Source: Nocardia sp. NBC_01327 (GTDB lineage Bacteria > Actinomycetota > Actinomycetes > Mycobacteriales > Mycobacteriaceae). Taken from it: a DNA stretch of 64,000 nucleotides. Below, piece by piece: positions 16,558 to 23,760 of this stretch. Under the pieces are notes generated by a model that was given only the letters and a program-made list of their open reading frames with translations, made no database searches and had not been told where the DNA came from. The translations under genes and the position numbers were made by a program. Position 1 is the stretch's first letter; every line of letters begins with the position of its first letter. The stretch lies in assembly GCF_035958815.1 (NCBI RefSeq), contig NZ_CP108383.1:5580001-5644000 (forward strand). The letters run 5' to 3'.

Positions 16558-17982
16558 GTGTCCGACCCGATCGTCACCACCACCGAGGGACTCGTCCGCG
16601 GCCGCGCCGAGAACAGCGCCCGCGTTTTCCTCGATATCCCCTATGCCGCACCGCCGTTCGGCGCGGCACGGTTCACCGCACCCATGCCGCACGCACCATG
16701 GCAGGGCGTTCGAGACGCCACCCGTCCCGGGCCGACCGCACCGCAGCCACGCCGGGACGGCTTCGGGACCCTCGACATGTCACCCTATTTCGGTCCCGGC
16801 TGGGTACCCGGCGAGGACTATCTGACGGTGAATGTGTGGGCGCCCTCGACGGCCCGCAACAGCCCCGTCATGGTTTTCGTGCACGGCGGCGGGTTCGTCG
16901 CCGGTTCCACCCGGTCCCCGCTGTACGACGGAACGGCTTTCGCCCGCGACGGCGTCGTGCTGGTGACTCTCAATTACCGGCTGGGCATCTCCGGATTCCT
17001 CGATCTGCCCGGCGCACCGGCCGATCGCGGTCTGCTCGACGTTCTCGCCGCACTGCGCTGGGTGCGCGGCAATATCGAAGCGTTCGGCGGTGATCGCGGC
17101 AATGTCACCGTATTCGGCCAGTCCGCCGGGGCGACGATCATCACCGGAATACTCGCGCACCCCGACGCGCGGGGCCTGTTCCATCGCGCAATCGTGCAGA
17201 GCGGCAACGGGCTCGGCGCCTTCACCGGCGAGCAGGCGGCACGAGTCACCCATGCCGCCGCCACCGCGCTCGGTATCGAGCCCACAGTCCCCGCCTTCGC
17301 CCGGATACCGGACGAACAGCTCATCGCGGTCCTACCGAAGCTCACCGGACTCGACCTGAGGACCGCTACCGACTACGACCCGCTGGTCGGACTGAGCCCG
17401 TTCAGCCTGGTGCTGGAGCATCAGCCCGCCGACACCGTGGCCGCGGGGGCCGGTGCGGAGATAGCCCTCCTCGTCGGCACCACCACCGAGGAGGGCAATC
17501 TCTACCTCGCGCCGCAGGGCAACCTGACAACCTCGACCGATCAGGACGTGCAAGACATCGCTACCAGGGTCCATCCAGACCCCGCCGCGCTGATCGCACA
17601 CCACCGCGCGCACCGCCCGCAGGCCACGCCGGGTCACCTCCGCTCGGCAATCCTGGGCGACGCGTTATTCGGCATCGGCACCCGCCGACTCGTACGGGCA
17701 CATGCCACCCATGCCCCGACCTACACCTACGAATTCACTTGGCGCTCAACCGCACTGAATGGCGAACTCGGTGCCGCGCACACGGTGGAACTGCCCTATG
17801 TATTCGACCACCTGCATCTGCCCGCACTCCGCGGCCCCCGCGGGCTGCTCGGCGACACCGAACCTCCCGCTACGCTCGCCACCGAGATGCACGGCGCGTG
17901 GGTCCATTTCGCCCGCACCGGCAATCCAGGCTGGACACCGCAGGAAACCCATTCCTTCTCCGCAGTTCCTCACCCGGAGTAA
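16558..17982 (+). CDS. Type-B carboxylesterase
   Basis: This 474-aa protein shows the full type-B carboxylesterase layout: an early VRGRAENSARVFLDIPYAAPP, the oxyanion segment VMVFVHGGGFVAGS, nucleophile S189 in VFGQSAGATII, the acid in GTTTEEGNLY, and a histidine in GAAHTVELPYVFD. It hydrolyses carboxylic esters; specificity is unknown. Start is GTG 16558 after GGGAGCAAGC. It sits in a likely two-gene operon behind the metallo-hydrolase. Confidence 0.88.
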   Translation: MSDPIVTTTEGLVRGRAENSARVFLDIPYAAPPFGAARFTAPMPHAPWQGVRDATRPGPTAPQPRRDGFGTLDMSPYFGPGWVPGEDYLTVNVWAPSTARNSPVMVFVHGGGFVAGSTRSPLYDGTAFARDGVVLVTLNYRLGISGFLDLPGAPADRGLLDVLAALRWVRGNIEAFGGDRGNVTVFGQSAGATIITGILAHPDARGLFHRAIVQSGNGLGAFTGEQAARVTHAAATALGIEPTVPAFARIPDEQLIAVLPKLTGLDLRTATDYDPLVGLSPFSLVLEHQPADTVAAGAGAEIALLVGTTTEEGNLYLAPQGNLTTSTDQDVQDIATRVHPDPAALIAHHRAHRPQATPGHLRSAILGDALFGIGTRRLVRAHATHAPTYTYEFTWRSTALNGELGAAHTVELPYVFDHLHLPALRGPRGLLGDTEPPATLATEMHGAWVHFARTGNPGWTPQETHSFSAVPHPE

Positions 17983-18034
17983 TGGGATCGAGAACTGCTG
18001 TGCCCGTGGCGAAGTCCCCACTCTTCGCGGCATC

Positions 18035-18409
18035 TCACGGGATGGGGATCTCGTTCAGCTGGAAGAGGCTTCCCGGGCCTCCCGTGCTCAGTGCGGGGAT
18101 GGACGCGATGAAGTCGTGTACGTGGCCGGTTGCGAGGTGGGCGTCGAATGCGGCTGCGCTGGTGTAGATCTCGTAGAGGTAGAAGCGGCCCGGGATATCA
18201 CGGGCTTCGTAGGCGGTGAAGGTGACGCAACCCGGTTCGTTCCGTACCGCGCGGACCAGGTCGACGATCCTCTCCCGAAACGCTTCGGCCAAACCGGGTT
18301 TGGCATCGAGGACCGCGAGCATCGGGCGCGGCGTCGGATCGGTGACATCGACGCGCATACTGCGGTGCTGCAGACTCGTGGTCAGGAAATCGTTGTCGCT
18401 CATGGTCAC
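18035..18409 (-). CDS. ABM-domain (antibiotic biosynthesis monooxygenase-like) protein
   Basis: This 124-aa protein is a dimeric ferredoxin-like ABM fold: MLAVLDAKPGLAEAFRERIVDLVRAVRNEPGCVTFTAYEARDIPGRFYLYEIYTSAAAFDAHLATGHV. Such proteins act as cofactor-free quinol monooxygenases or related enzymes. GTG 18409 overlaps the stop of the upstream hydrolase (GTGA), and ATG 18403 follows six bases later. It is the last gene of a leftward operon with a UlaG-like hydrolase, an alpha/beta hydrolase and a cupin. Confidence 0.86.
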   Translation of the reverse strand: MTMSDNDFLTTSLQHRSMRVDVTDPTPRPMLAVLDAKPGLAEAFRERIVDLVRAVRNEPGCVTFTAYEARDIPGRFYLYEIYTSAAAFDAHLATGHVHDFIASIPALSTGGPGSLFQLNEIPIP

Positions 18410-19152
18410 AGCTCCACTCGAATGCCGGGCTCGACGATGCGGACGGTGGTGTCGGGGGCGAGTTTGCGTGCGGCGTCCAGGTAGTGGCGGGGGTCGCGGT
18501 CACTGCTGGTGATGAGCCGATCTCCGAGCCAGCCCTTGGTGAAGGCGTAGTGGTGCGGCATGGCGAGTTCGGGGGCGAGAACAGCGGTCAGTTCGGCGGC
18601 CTCGTCGGCATTCATGACCACCTGCATATTGTGGGCGGGCCGCACATGCAGGCCGTTGGTGGGCAGCAGCGCCACCGAGATATGGCCGAGCCGTTCGGGA
18701 ATCTCGGCCAGTTCCGGGATCAGCAGGGTGTCGCCGGCGAAGTACACCGCGTCGTCTCCGGCACGCAGTACGAAGGTGATCTCGTGGACTCCGTGTTTGG
18801 CCGGGGCCGCGGTGATGGTGACACCACCGATCTCGATCTCCTGCCAGGGCTGCAACCCGGTGACATTGTCGAAGCCGGTGCGCCGTGCGTGATCGACAAC
18901 GGTTTCGGCCACCACGAACGGGACGCCGTGGTCACGGTAGGTGGCGAAGGTTTCCAGATCGCAGTGGTCGTAGTGGTCGTGGCTGATCAGCACCGCATCC
19001 AGGTCCGGAAGTTCGCCGATGCCGATGGCGATCGGTTCGCCCTGGTAGTAACCGGGTCTGGTGCTGAACCACGGGTCGGTCAGGAAGGTGCGGCCGCCGA
19101 TCTCGATCAGATGGCAGCTGTGCGTCACGCGGGTGACAGCGATTGTCGACAT
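18406..19152 (-). CDS. UlaG-like MBL-fold hydrolase
   Basis: This 248-aa metallo-beta-lactamase-fold protein of the short UlaG type has VTRVTHSCHLIEIGGRTFLTDPW at the start, the metal motif SHDHYDH (H58, H60, D62, H63), later VYFAGDTLLIPEL and a histidine pair in AMPHHYAFT. The family includes lactonases and phospholipid or phosphodiester hydrolases; the substrate is unknown. It is coupled to the ABM gene (4-nt overlap) and lies 30 nt after the alpha/beta hydrolase. Confidence 0.86.
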   Translation of the reverse strand: MSTIAVTRVTHSCHLIEIGGRTFLTDPWFSTRPGYYQGEPIAIGIGELPDLDAVLISHDHYDHCDLETFATYRDHGVPFVVAETVVDHARRTGFDNVTGLQPWQEIEIGGVTITAAPAKHGVHEITFVLRAGDDAVYFAGDTLLIPELAEIPERLGHISVALLPTNGLHVRPAHNMQVVMNADEAAELTAVLAPELAMPHHYAFTKGWLGDRLITSSDRDPRHYLDAARKLAPDTTVRIVEPGIRVEL

Positions 19153-19182
19153 GATTGGTCCCCTTGGATCGAAGGTCGGTGG

Positions 19183-19989
19183 TCAGCGCGCGAAGGCGGA
19201 GAAATCGGTGTCCGCGCAATCCCAGATGGCGCGCAGCACCTGATCGGGTGTTTCCATCTGCGAGGAGTGGCCGGTGTCGGGCAGCAGCTGGAATCTGGCC
19301 AGCGGAATGGCCGCGGCGTACGCGCGCCCGTACTCCACATCGACGACTCCGTCGCTGTCCCCCCACAGCACCAGGGCCGGAATCTCCAGGCCCGCAAGGC
19401 GTTCGGAGAGTCCTGGATCGGTCATCGAGACGCCCGCGTAGGCGGCGAGCGCGGCCCGGTTGCCCGCGGCGACGGCCTGCGCCGCCGGGGGAAGGGTCGC
19501 CGGATCGAAGCGGAACGGGTCCGGGTTGTGGAAGCTGAGGGCGAAGACCTCGTCCATGGTCAGGGAGAAGAAGTCCGCGACCGGATGTCCGGGCACGTCG
19601 AGGCCGACGGCATCGATGAGCACGATGCCGCTGACCCGCGGATTCTTCAGCAGGGCGATCTCGGCGGTGATCCAGCCGCCGACGGAGTTGCCGATCACGG
19701 TGACATCGGCCAGATCGAGCTGCTCGAGCAGCGCATCATAGAGCGCGGCGAGAGCGGTGACACCGCTGAGGTTCTCGGGACGGGCGGTGCCGTCGAAACC
19801 CGGATGGACCGGGGCCAGCACGCGCACGTCGTTGGTGGTGGCGAACAGTTCCGCGAACGCGTTCACCGATTGCGGTCCGGCCCCGCCGTGCAACAGCAGA
19901 AACGGTTGCCCGGCGCCGTATTCGGCGACAGTCAACTCGACCGGTCCGATCCCTGCGAGGGTCACGGTATGGATCGTGGTGGTGGACAT
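19183..19989 (-). CDS. Alpha/beta hydrolase
   Basis: This 268-aa alpha/beta-fold hydrolase has the oxyanion strand PFLLLHGGAGPQS, the nucleophile elbow VTVIGNSVGGWITA, an acid in VLWGDSDGVVDVEYG, and the histidine in LLPDTGHSSQMETPDQVL. It resembles small esterases and C-C bond hydrolases. ATG 19989 (MSTTTIHTVTLAG) is chosen; the frame is open upstream but the extra residues are not family-like. It is the second gene of the cupin operon. Confidence 0.87.
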   Translation of the reverse strand: MSTTTIHTVTLAGIGPVELTVAEYGAGQPFLLLHGGAGPQSVNAFAELFATTNDVRVLAPVHPGFDGTARPENLSGVTALAALYDALLEQLDLADVTVIGNSVGGWITAEIALLKNPRVSGIVLIDAVGLDVPGHPVADFFSLTMDEVFALSFHNPDPFRFDPATLPPAAQAVAAGNRAALAAYAGVSMTDPGLSERLAGLEIPALVLWGDSDGVVDVEYGRAYAAAIPLARFQLLPDTGHSSQMETPDQVLRAIWDCADTDFSAFAR

Positions 19990-20068
19990 GAGTTCTCTTT
20001 TCGCATGTGGTGAATCCCCGTTGCCATGCAGGCAATTCGGGCTGCGGTGGACGAATAGCGAGGTGGCG

Positions 20069-20527
20069 CTACGCGAAGTCGGTCGCCGGTTCGGTGGCAT
20101 ATCGGCTCATGACCTGGATCTGCGCGTCCGGGGTCAGGGGCTGGCCTTCGGCGATCATGTCGCGCAGGTCCCGGAAGTACCGGACGTACAGGTCCGGGGT
20201 GAATGTGTTGAGCATGACCGTGGTCTCGTCGGTCGGATTGGCGAAAGTGTGCGGGGCGCCGGGCGGGACCATCACCAAAGTGCCTGCGGGCGCGTCGTAT
20301 GTGGTGTCGCCGACGGTGAACCGCGCCGTGCCGGACACCACGTAGAAGCCCTCGTCGTGCTGGGCGTGCCGGTGTTGCGGCGGCCCGTCGGTGTGTGGGG
20401 CGATGGTGATCTCACCGATTCCGAGGCGGTGGCCGGTGGTCGACCCGTCCTCGAGAATCCGCATGCGGGTCGTTCCGAGCTGGATGGTTTCCCCGCCGTC
20501 GGGGCCTACCACCGAAACGTCGTCCAT
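20069..20527 (-). CDS. Cupin-domain protein
   Basis: This 152-aa single-cupin protein carries the metal-binding pattern HTDGPPQHRHAQHDEGFYVVSG in the first motif and PPGAPHTFANP in the second, with His and Glu ligands intact. The role is unknown; cupins of this type are quercetinase- or isomerase-like. ATG 20527 follows GGAGA by 5 nt. It is the first gene of the leftward operon cupin, alpha/beta hydrolase, UlaG-like hydrolase, ABM protein, and is divergent from an MmyB-type regulator. Confidence 0.87.
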   Translation of the reverse strand: MDDVSVVGPDGGETIQLGTTRMRILEDGSTTGHRLGIGEITIAPHTDGPPQHRHAQHDEGFYVVSGTARFTVGDTTYDAPAGTLVMVPPGAPHTFANPTDETTVMLNTFTPDLYVRYFRDLRDMIAEGQPLTPDAQIQVMSRYATEPATDFA

Positions 20528-20545
20528 ATTCGTCTCCTTGCCGGG

Positions 20546-20571
20546 ACCGTTCGAGCAGGCTCCCGAACGGT
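20546..20571. promoter_or_regulatory. 8-bp inverted repeat before the cupin operon
   Basis: ACCGTTCG (20546-20553) and CGAACGGT (20564-20571) are perfectly complementary across 10 nt. The site is 19 nt upstream of the cupin start, in the region shared with the divergent regulator. It could be the operator for that regulator or a leader hairpin. Confidence 0.5.
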
Positions 20572-20707
20572 TGATTCGACAAGCGTCGCGCGAGCAGGCA
20601 GGGCGCAGCCAGGGCCAGGCTGTCCCACCCAGAGACACAGCGCCCGGTGAGATGCGTTGACGTACCGTAAATTTGGCCCCCACACCAGGACAGATACGGA
20701 ACAGCCC

Positions 20708-21553
20708 ATGGGGACCTCGCACAACTTCGGCTCGCTCCTCCGCGAGTACCGCAACCGCGTCTCACCTGCCGATCTGGGCCTGCTCCCCGTGGCAGGGCAG
20801 CGCCGCACGCCCGGCCTGCGCCGCGAGGAGCTCGCCGAACTGAGCAGGGTCTCGGCCGATTACATAAAACGCCTCGAACAGGGCCGCAGTCGCCCGTCCG
20901 CATCGGTGATCAACGCACTGGCACGGGTACTGCGACTCTCGCCGGCCGAATACGAGCATCTGTGTGCGCTGACCGGCCACACCATCGCCCAGCCGGGCGA
21001 GCGACCGCACACCGTCGACGCCGCGACACGGCAGTTGCTCGAACGATTCGATATGCCCACCGCGATCTACGATGCGGGCTGGACCTTGCTGGCGTACAAC
21101 ACACCCGGCCTGCGCCTGTTCGGGGATCCGGCGCCGTACGGCAGCCACGCCAGCAATATGGCCTGGCGATTCTTCATGGAACCGGCCAACTTCGTCTGGG
21201 AATCCGACGCTCAGGCAACACAATTCAAGACCTCGCTGGTCGCCGACCTGCGCGAGGCCGCGGACCGCTACCCCTACGATGAGAACCTGGCCAAACTCGT
21301 CGCCGAGCTACGCGCCACGCACAAACTCTTCGACGACCTGTGGTCCAGCGCGTCGGCCACAAAGCTCAGCGGCACCCGCGGAATCACCCACCACCCCGCC
21401 GTCGGCTCGATCGAACTCGACGCGAACATGCTGGCCGTCCCCACCGGCGACCTCAAGATGGTCGTCTTCACCGCCGAGCCGGGCACCCGCGACGCACACC
21501 GCCTGTCAGCTCTCGCCGACGACCACCAGAGCGGGCTGCACTACCCCCGATAG
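20708..21553 (+). CDS. Helix-turn-helix regulator, MmyB-like, divergent from the cupin operon
   Basis: This 281-aa protein has an XRE helix-turn-helix (RRTPGLRREELAELSRVSADYIKRLEQGRSRPSASVINALA) and an MmyB ligand domain (MPTAIYDAGWTLLAYNTPGLRLFG ... NMAWRFFMEP ... SIELDANMLAVPTGDLKMVVFTAEP). It is a paralog of the regulator at 14536-15477. I use ATG 20708 (MGTSHNFGSLLREYR); GTG or ATG codons upstream in the same frame add non-conserved residues. It likely controls the divergent cupin operon. Confidence 0.87.
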   Translation: MGTSHNFGSLLREYRNRVSPADLGLLPVAGQRRTPGLRREELAELSRVSADYIKRLEQGRSRPSASVINALARVLRLSPAEYEHLCALTGHTIAQPGERPHTVDAATRQLLERFDMPTAIYDAGWTLLAYNTPGLRLFGDPAPYGSHASNMAWRFFMEPANFVWESDAQATQFKTSLVADLREAADRYPYDENLAKLVAELRATHKLFDDLWSSASATKLSGTRGITHHPAVGSIELDANMLAVPTGDLKMVVFTAEPGTRDAHRLSALADDHQSGLHYPR

Positions 21554-21587
21554 CGACGATCGGACGCCGTGCCCGGCAGTGCGGCTC

Positions 21588-22511
21588 TCATGGTTTCAGG
21601 ACGATCTTGCCGCGGGTGTGGCGGTATTCGAGTTCGGTGTAGGCCTCGCGGACTCGCGACAGCGGGTAGATATTCGCGATCTCGACTTCGAGGTGTCCGT
21701 CCGCGATCAGGCCGGCCAGCTCGGCGAGCACCTCGGCGCCCGGCCCGGCCTCTGCCCCTCCGTCGGTTTTCACCCCGTATTTCGCGGCCGCCGCGAAATC
21801 GGCGATGGTGTCGATGCGTCCGGGCGCGACGCCGAGGGCGAGGGCCAGTTCGACGTATCCATTGCCGTGCGTGTCGATGAACGCGTCGACTCCCTCGGGT
21901 GCGGCGTCCTTGATCCGGTCTGCGACACCGTCTCCGTAAGCAATGGGAATCACACCGTAGCGGCGCAGCCACGCGTGGTTGCGCTCGCTCGCCAGGCCGA
22001 TGACCGTGGCCCCGGCACGGCGCGCGAGCTGGACGGCGAGCGAGCCGACGCCCCCGGCGGCTCCCGCGACAACGACGGTCTCGCCCTTCTCGAGCTGAAC
22101 GGAATGCACTGCGCCCCAAGCGGTCACGCCGGCGACATAGAGTCCGCCGGCCACCTCCCAGGAGATGTTTTCCGGCTTTCGTATGAGGTTCCCGGCCTCG
22201 ACCAGAACCAGCTCAGCCTGCGAAGACCGCTGCTGCGAGAACCCGATCACCTCATCGCCGGGCGCGAATCCGCCGGCGCCCGCGCCGACCTCCGCAACGA
22301 TCCCGGCGAGATCGCTACCCTGCCCCGACGGAAAGGTCGAGGGGAATATGTCCGCCACCGCACCGGTGCGGATGGCCGCCTCACTGGGGTTGATGCCCGC
22401 CGCTTCGACCTGAACGAGGACTTGCCCGGGTCCAGGCACCGGACGTTCGACCTCCTCTACTCGCAGCACGTCGATTCCGCCGAACTCGTTGTACCTGACT
22501 GCCTTTGCCAT
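21588..22511 (-). CDS. Zinc-free MDR quinone-oxidoreductase-like protein
   Basis: This 307-aa medium-chain reductase-like protein begins MAKAVRYNEFGGIDVLRV, has AAGINPSEAAIRTG, the NADPH motif VVVAGAAGGVGSLAVQLARRAGA, and the closing FRHTRGKIVLKP-like EYRHTRGKIVLKP. No zinc-ligand set is seen, which fits NADPH:quinone reductases. It is 45 nt downstream of a Ddn-like gene on the same strand, and both are divergent from a MarR regulator, so it is likely a redox-stress operon. Confidence 0.88.
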   Translation of the reverse strand: MAKAVRYNEFGGIDVLRVEEVERPVPGPGQVLVQVEAAGINPSEAAIRTGAVADIFPSTFPSGQGSDLAGIVAEVGAGAGGFAPGDEVIGFSQQRSSQAELVLVEAGNLIRKPENISWEVAGGLYVAGVTAWGAVHSVQLEKGETVVVAGAAGGVGSLAVQLARRAGATVIGLASERNHAWLRRYGVIPIAYGDGVADRIKDAAPEGVDAFIDTHGNGYVELALALGVAPGRIDTIADFAAAAKYGVKTDGGAEAGPGAEVLAELAGLIADGHLEVEIANIYPLSRVREAYTELEYRHTRGKIVLKP

Positions 22512-22556
22512 GATCTCTGCATCTCCGTCCGGATGGAATCGCGTGCCCGCGGTGGC

Positions 22557-22985
22557 CTACGCCCTGCCGAGCTCGAGAACGGGAATCGTTCGTACTCCAG
22601 CGGTTTGACGTTCGTACTCGGCGAAGCCTTCATAGCGCCGCGCTTGCTCGGCGTAGACCCGATCGCGTTCAGCGCCGGGTAGTTCGCGAACAGTCACCTG
22701 GTACGTCTCGGTCCCACGCTCGACAACACCCTCACCGGCATCGGTCAAGTTGTAGTACCAGTCGGGGTTGACACATGCTCCGCCCCTGGTCGCGAAGACG
22801 TACACGATGTCCGGATCGGTGGCGTGCGGGAGGTACATCACCGGGCTGATGTACTGCCGTCCGCTCTTACGGCCGCGATGATGCAGCAGGACGATCGGAG
22901 CACCCGCGAACACCCCGCCGACTCTGCCCTCGTTCGCTCGAAACTCCGCGATCGTCTTGGCATTCCGGTCGAGCGCTGCACTCAT
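22557..22985 (-). CDS. Ddn-like deazaflavin (F420)-dependent nitroreductase/quinone reductase
   Basis: This 142-aa small split-barrel protein has the DUF385/Ddn pattern GAPIVLLHHRGRKSGRQYISPVMYL ... VNPDWYYNLT ... GTETYQVTVRELPGAERDRVY. Mycobacterial Ddn reduces quinones (and nitroimidazole drugs) with F420H2. ATG 22985 is a clear start. It is the first gene of the leftward pair with the MDR reductase and is divergent from MarR, with palindromic sites between. Confidence 0.88.
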   Translation of the reverse strand: MSAALDRNAKTIAEFRANEGRVGGVFAGAPIVLLHHRGRKSGRQYISPVMYLPHATDPDIVYVFATRGGACVNPDWYYNLTDAGEGVVERGTETYQVTVRELPGAERDRVYAEQARRYEGFAEYERQTAGVRTIPVLELGRA

Positions 22986-23066
22986 GTCGAACCCCTGTCG
23001 TTCACCGATCCCAGCGGCGGAGGATGCCGATCGGATCGACTGCCGGTGCTGTGCCGCCGGCTCCAG

Positions 23067-23121
23067 TTGTTTCTATGTAAACAAATCAACCGTAAGCCGC
23101 AAGAGAGTTACATGTCAACAA
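23067..23121. promoter_or_regulatory. Two related sites, probable MarR operators
   Basis: Site 1 (23067-23084) is TTGTTT-CTATGT-AAACAA, a perfect 6-bp inverted repeat. Site 2 (23111-23121) CATGTCAACAA repeats its right half TATGTAAACAA with 9 of 11 matches. Both lie between the Ddn-like and MarR genes, in a locally AT-rich stretch. Confidence 0.6.
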
Positions 23122-23149
23122 AATGACCGTCGCCGGTAGGCTCGATGCC

Positions 23150-23695
23150 ATGGATCAGGAGTCGCTGAACGAGCGGGAGACCCGTGCCTGGGTTTCGTTC
23201 CAGCACATGCGCATCGAGGTCAATGTTGTGCTCGCGCGCATGCTGACCCGCGAGTTCGGGCTGACCGAGGCGGATTTCGTGATCCTGCTCAGACTGTCCA
23301 ACAGCCCGCAGCACCGGATGCGCGCCCGCGACATGGCCGCCGCGCTGCAATGGGATCGAAGCCGCCTCTCCCGCCAGGTCTCCCGCATGGAAACTCGCGG
23401 CACAGTAGTGCGCGCACCGAGCGAGGGCGACGCTCGCGGCTACGATGTCACGCTGACCGAGGCAGGCTGCGCCGCGTTCCAGGCCGCCTGGCCGTCCTAT
23501 GTGGCAGGCATTCGCCACTGCTTTGCCGACGTGCTCGCCCCGGATCAACTCGACGCACTTGCCGACATCGCCGACACGATCGACCGCCACTTCACCGCTG
23601 AGCACCACCCGGGCGGACTGGACGACCCGGCGAAAACAGCCGGCGCTCGCACAACAGCGGCCGGTCTCGAACTTCCCGTAGATGTCGAGCCCTGA
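23150..23695 (+). CDS. MarR-family regulator
   Basis: This 181-aa MarR winged-helix protein has LTEADFVILLRLSNSPQHRMRARDMAAALQWDRSRLSRQVSRMETRGTVVRAPSEGDARGYDVTLTEAG. ATG 23150 (MDQESLNERETRAW) gives the usual N-terminus and is preceded by GGTAGG; ATG 23123 in the same frame would abut the second operator. The tail after about residue 155 is variable. It is divergent from the Ddn-like/MDR pair and probably represses it in response to quinones or other redox-active compounds (inference). Confidence 0.86.
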   Translation: MDQESLNERETRAWVSFQHMRIEVNVVLARMLTREFGLTEADFVILLRLSNSPQHRMRARDMAAALQWDRSRLSRQVSRMETRGTVVRAPSEGDARGYDVTLTEAGCAAFQAAWPSYVAGIRHCFADVLAPDQLDALADIADTIDRHFTAEHHPGGLDDPAKTAGARTTAAGLELPVDVEP

Positions 23696-23708
23696 ACACC
23701 ACGTGATC

Positions 23709-23725
23709 GGCGAAACGTGTTCGCC
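23709..23725. terminator. Small hairpin between convergent genes
   Basis: GGCGAA-ACGTG-TTCGCC, a 6-bp perfect stem between the ends of the MarR gene and the LuxR-type regulator. No T run is present. It is a weak candidate. Confidence 0.35.
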
Positions 23726-23760
23726 TGCAACGAATAACGCCCGTCGCGTCGTAGCTTCTC

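Noticed and set aside
21571..22682. Plus-strand frame running opposite the MDR reductase, past the end of the MmyB-type gene
   Set aside because: Antisense to a clear oxidoreductase; no coding-like domains.
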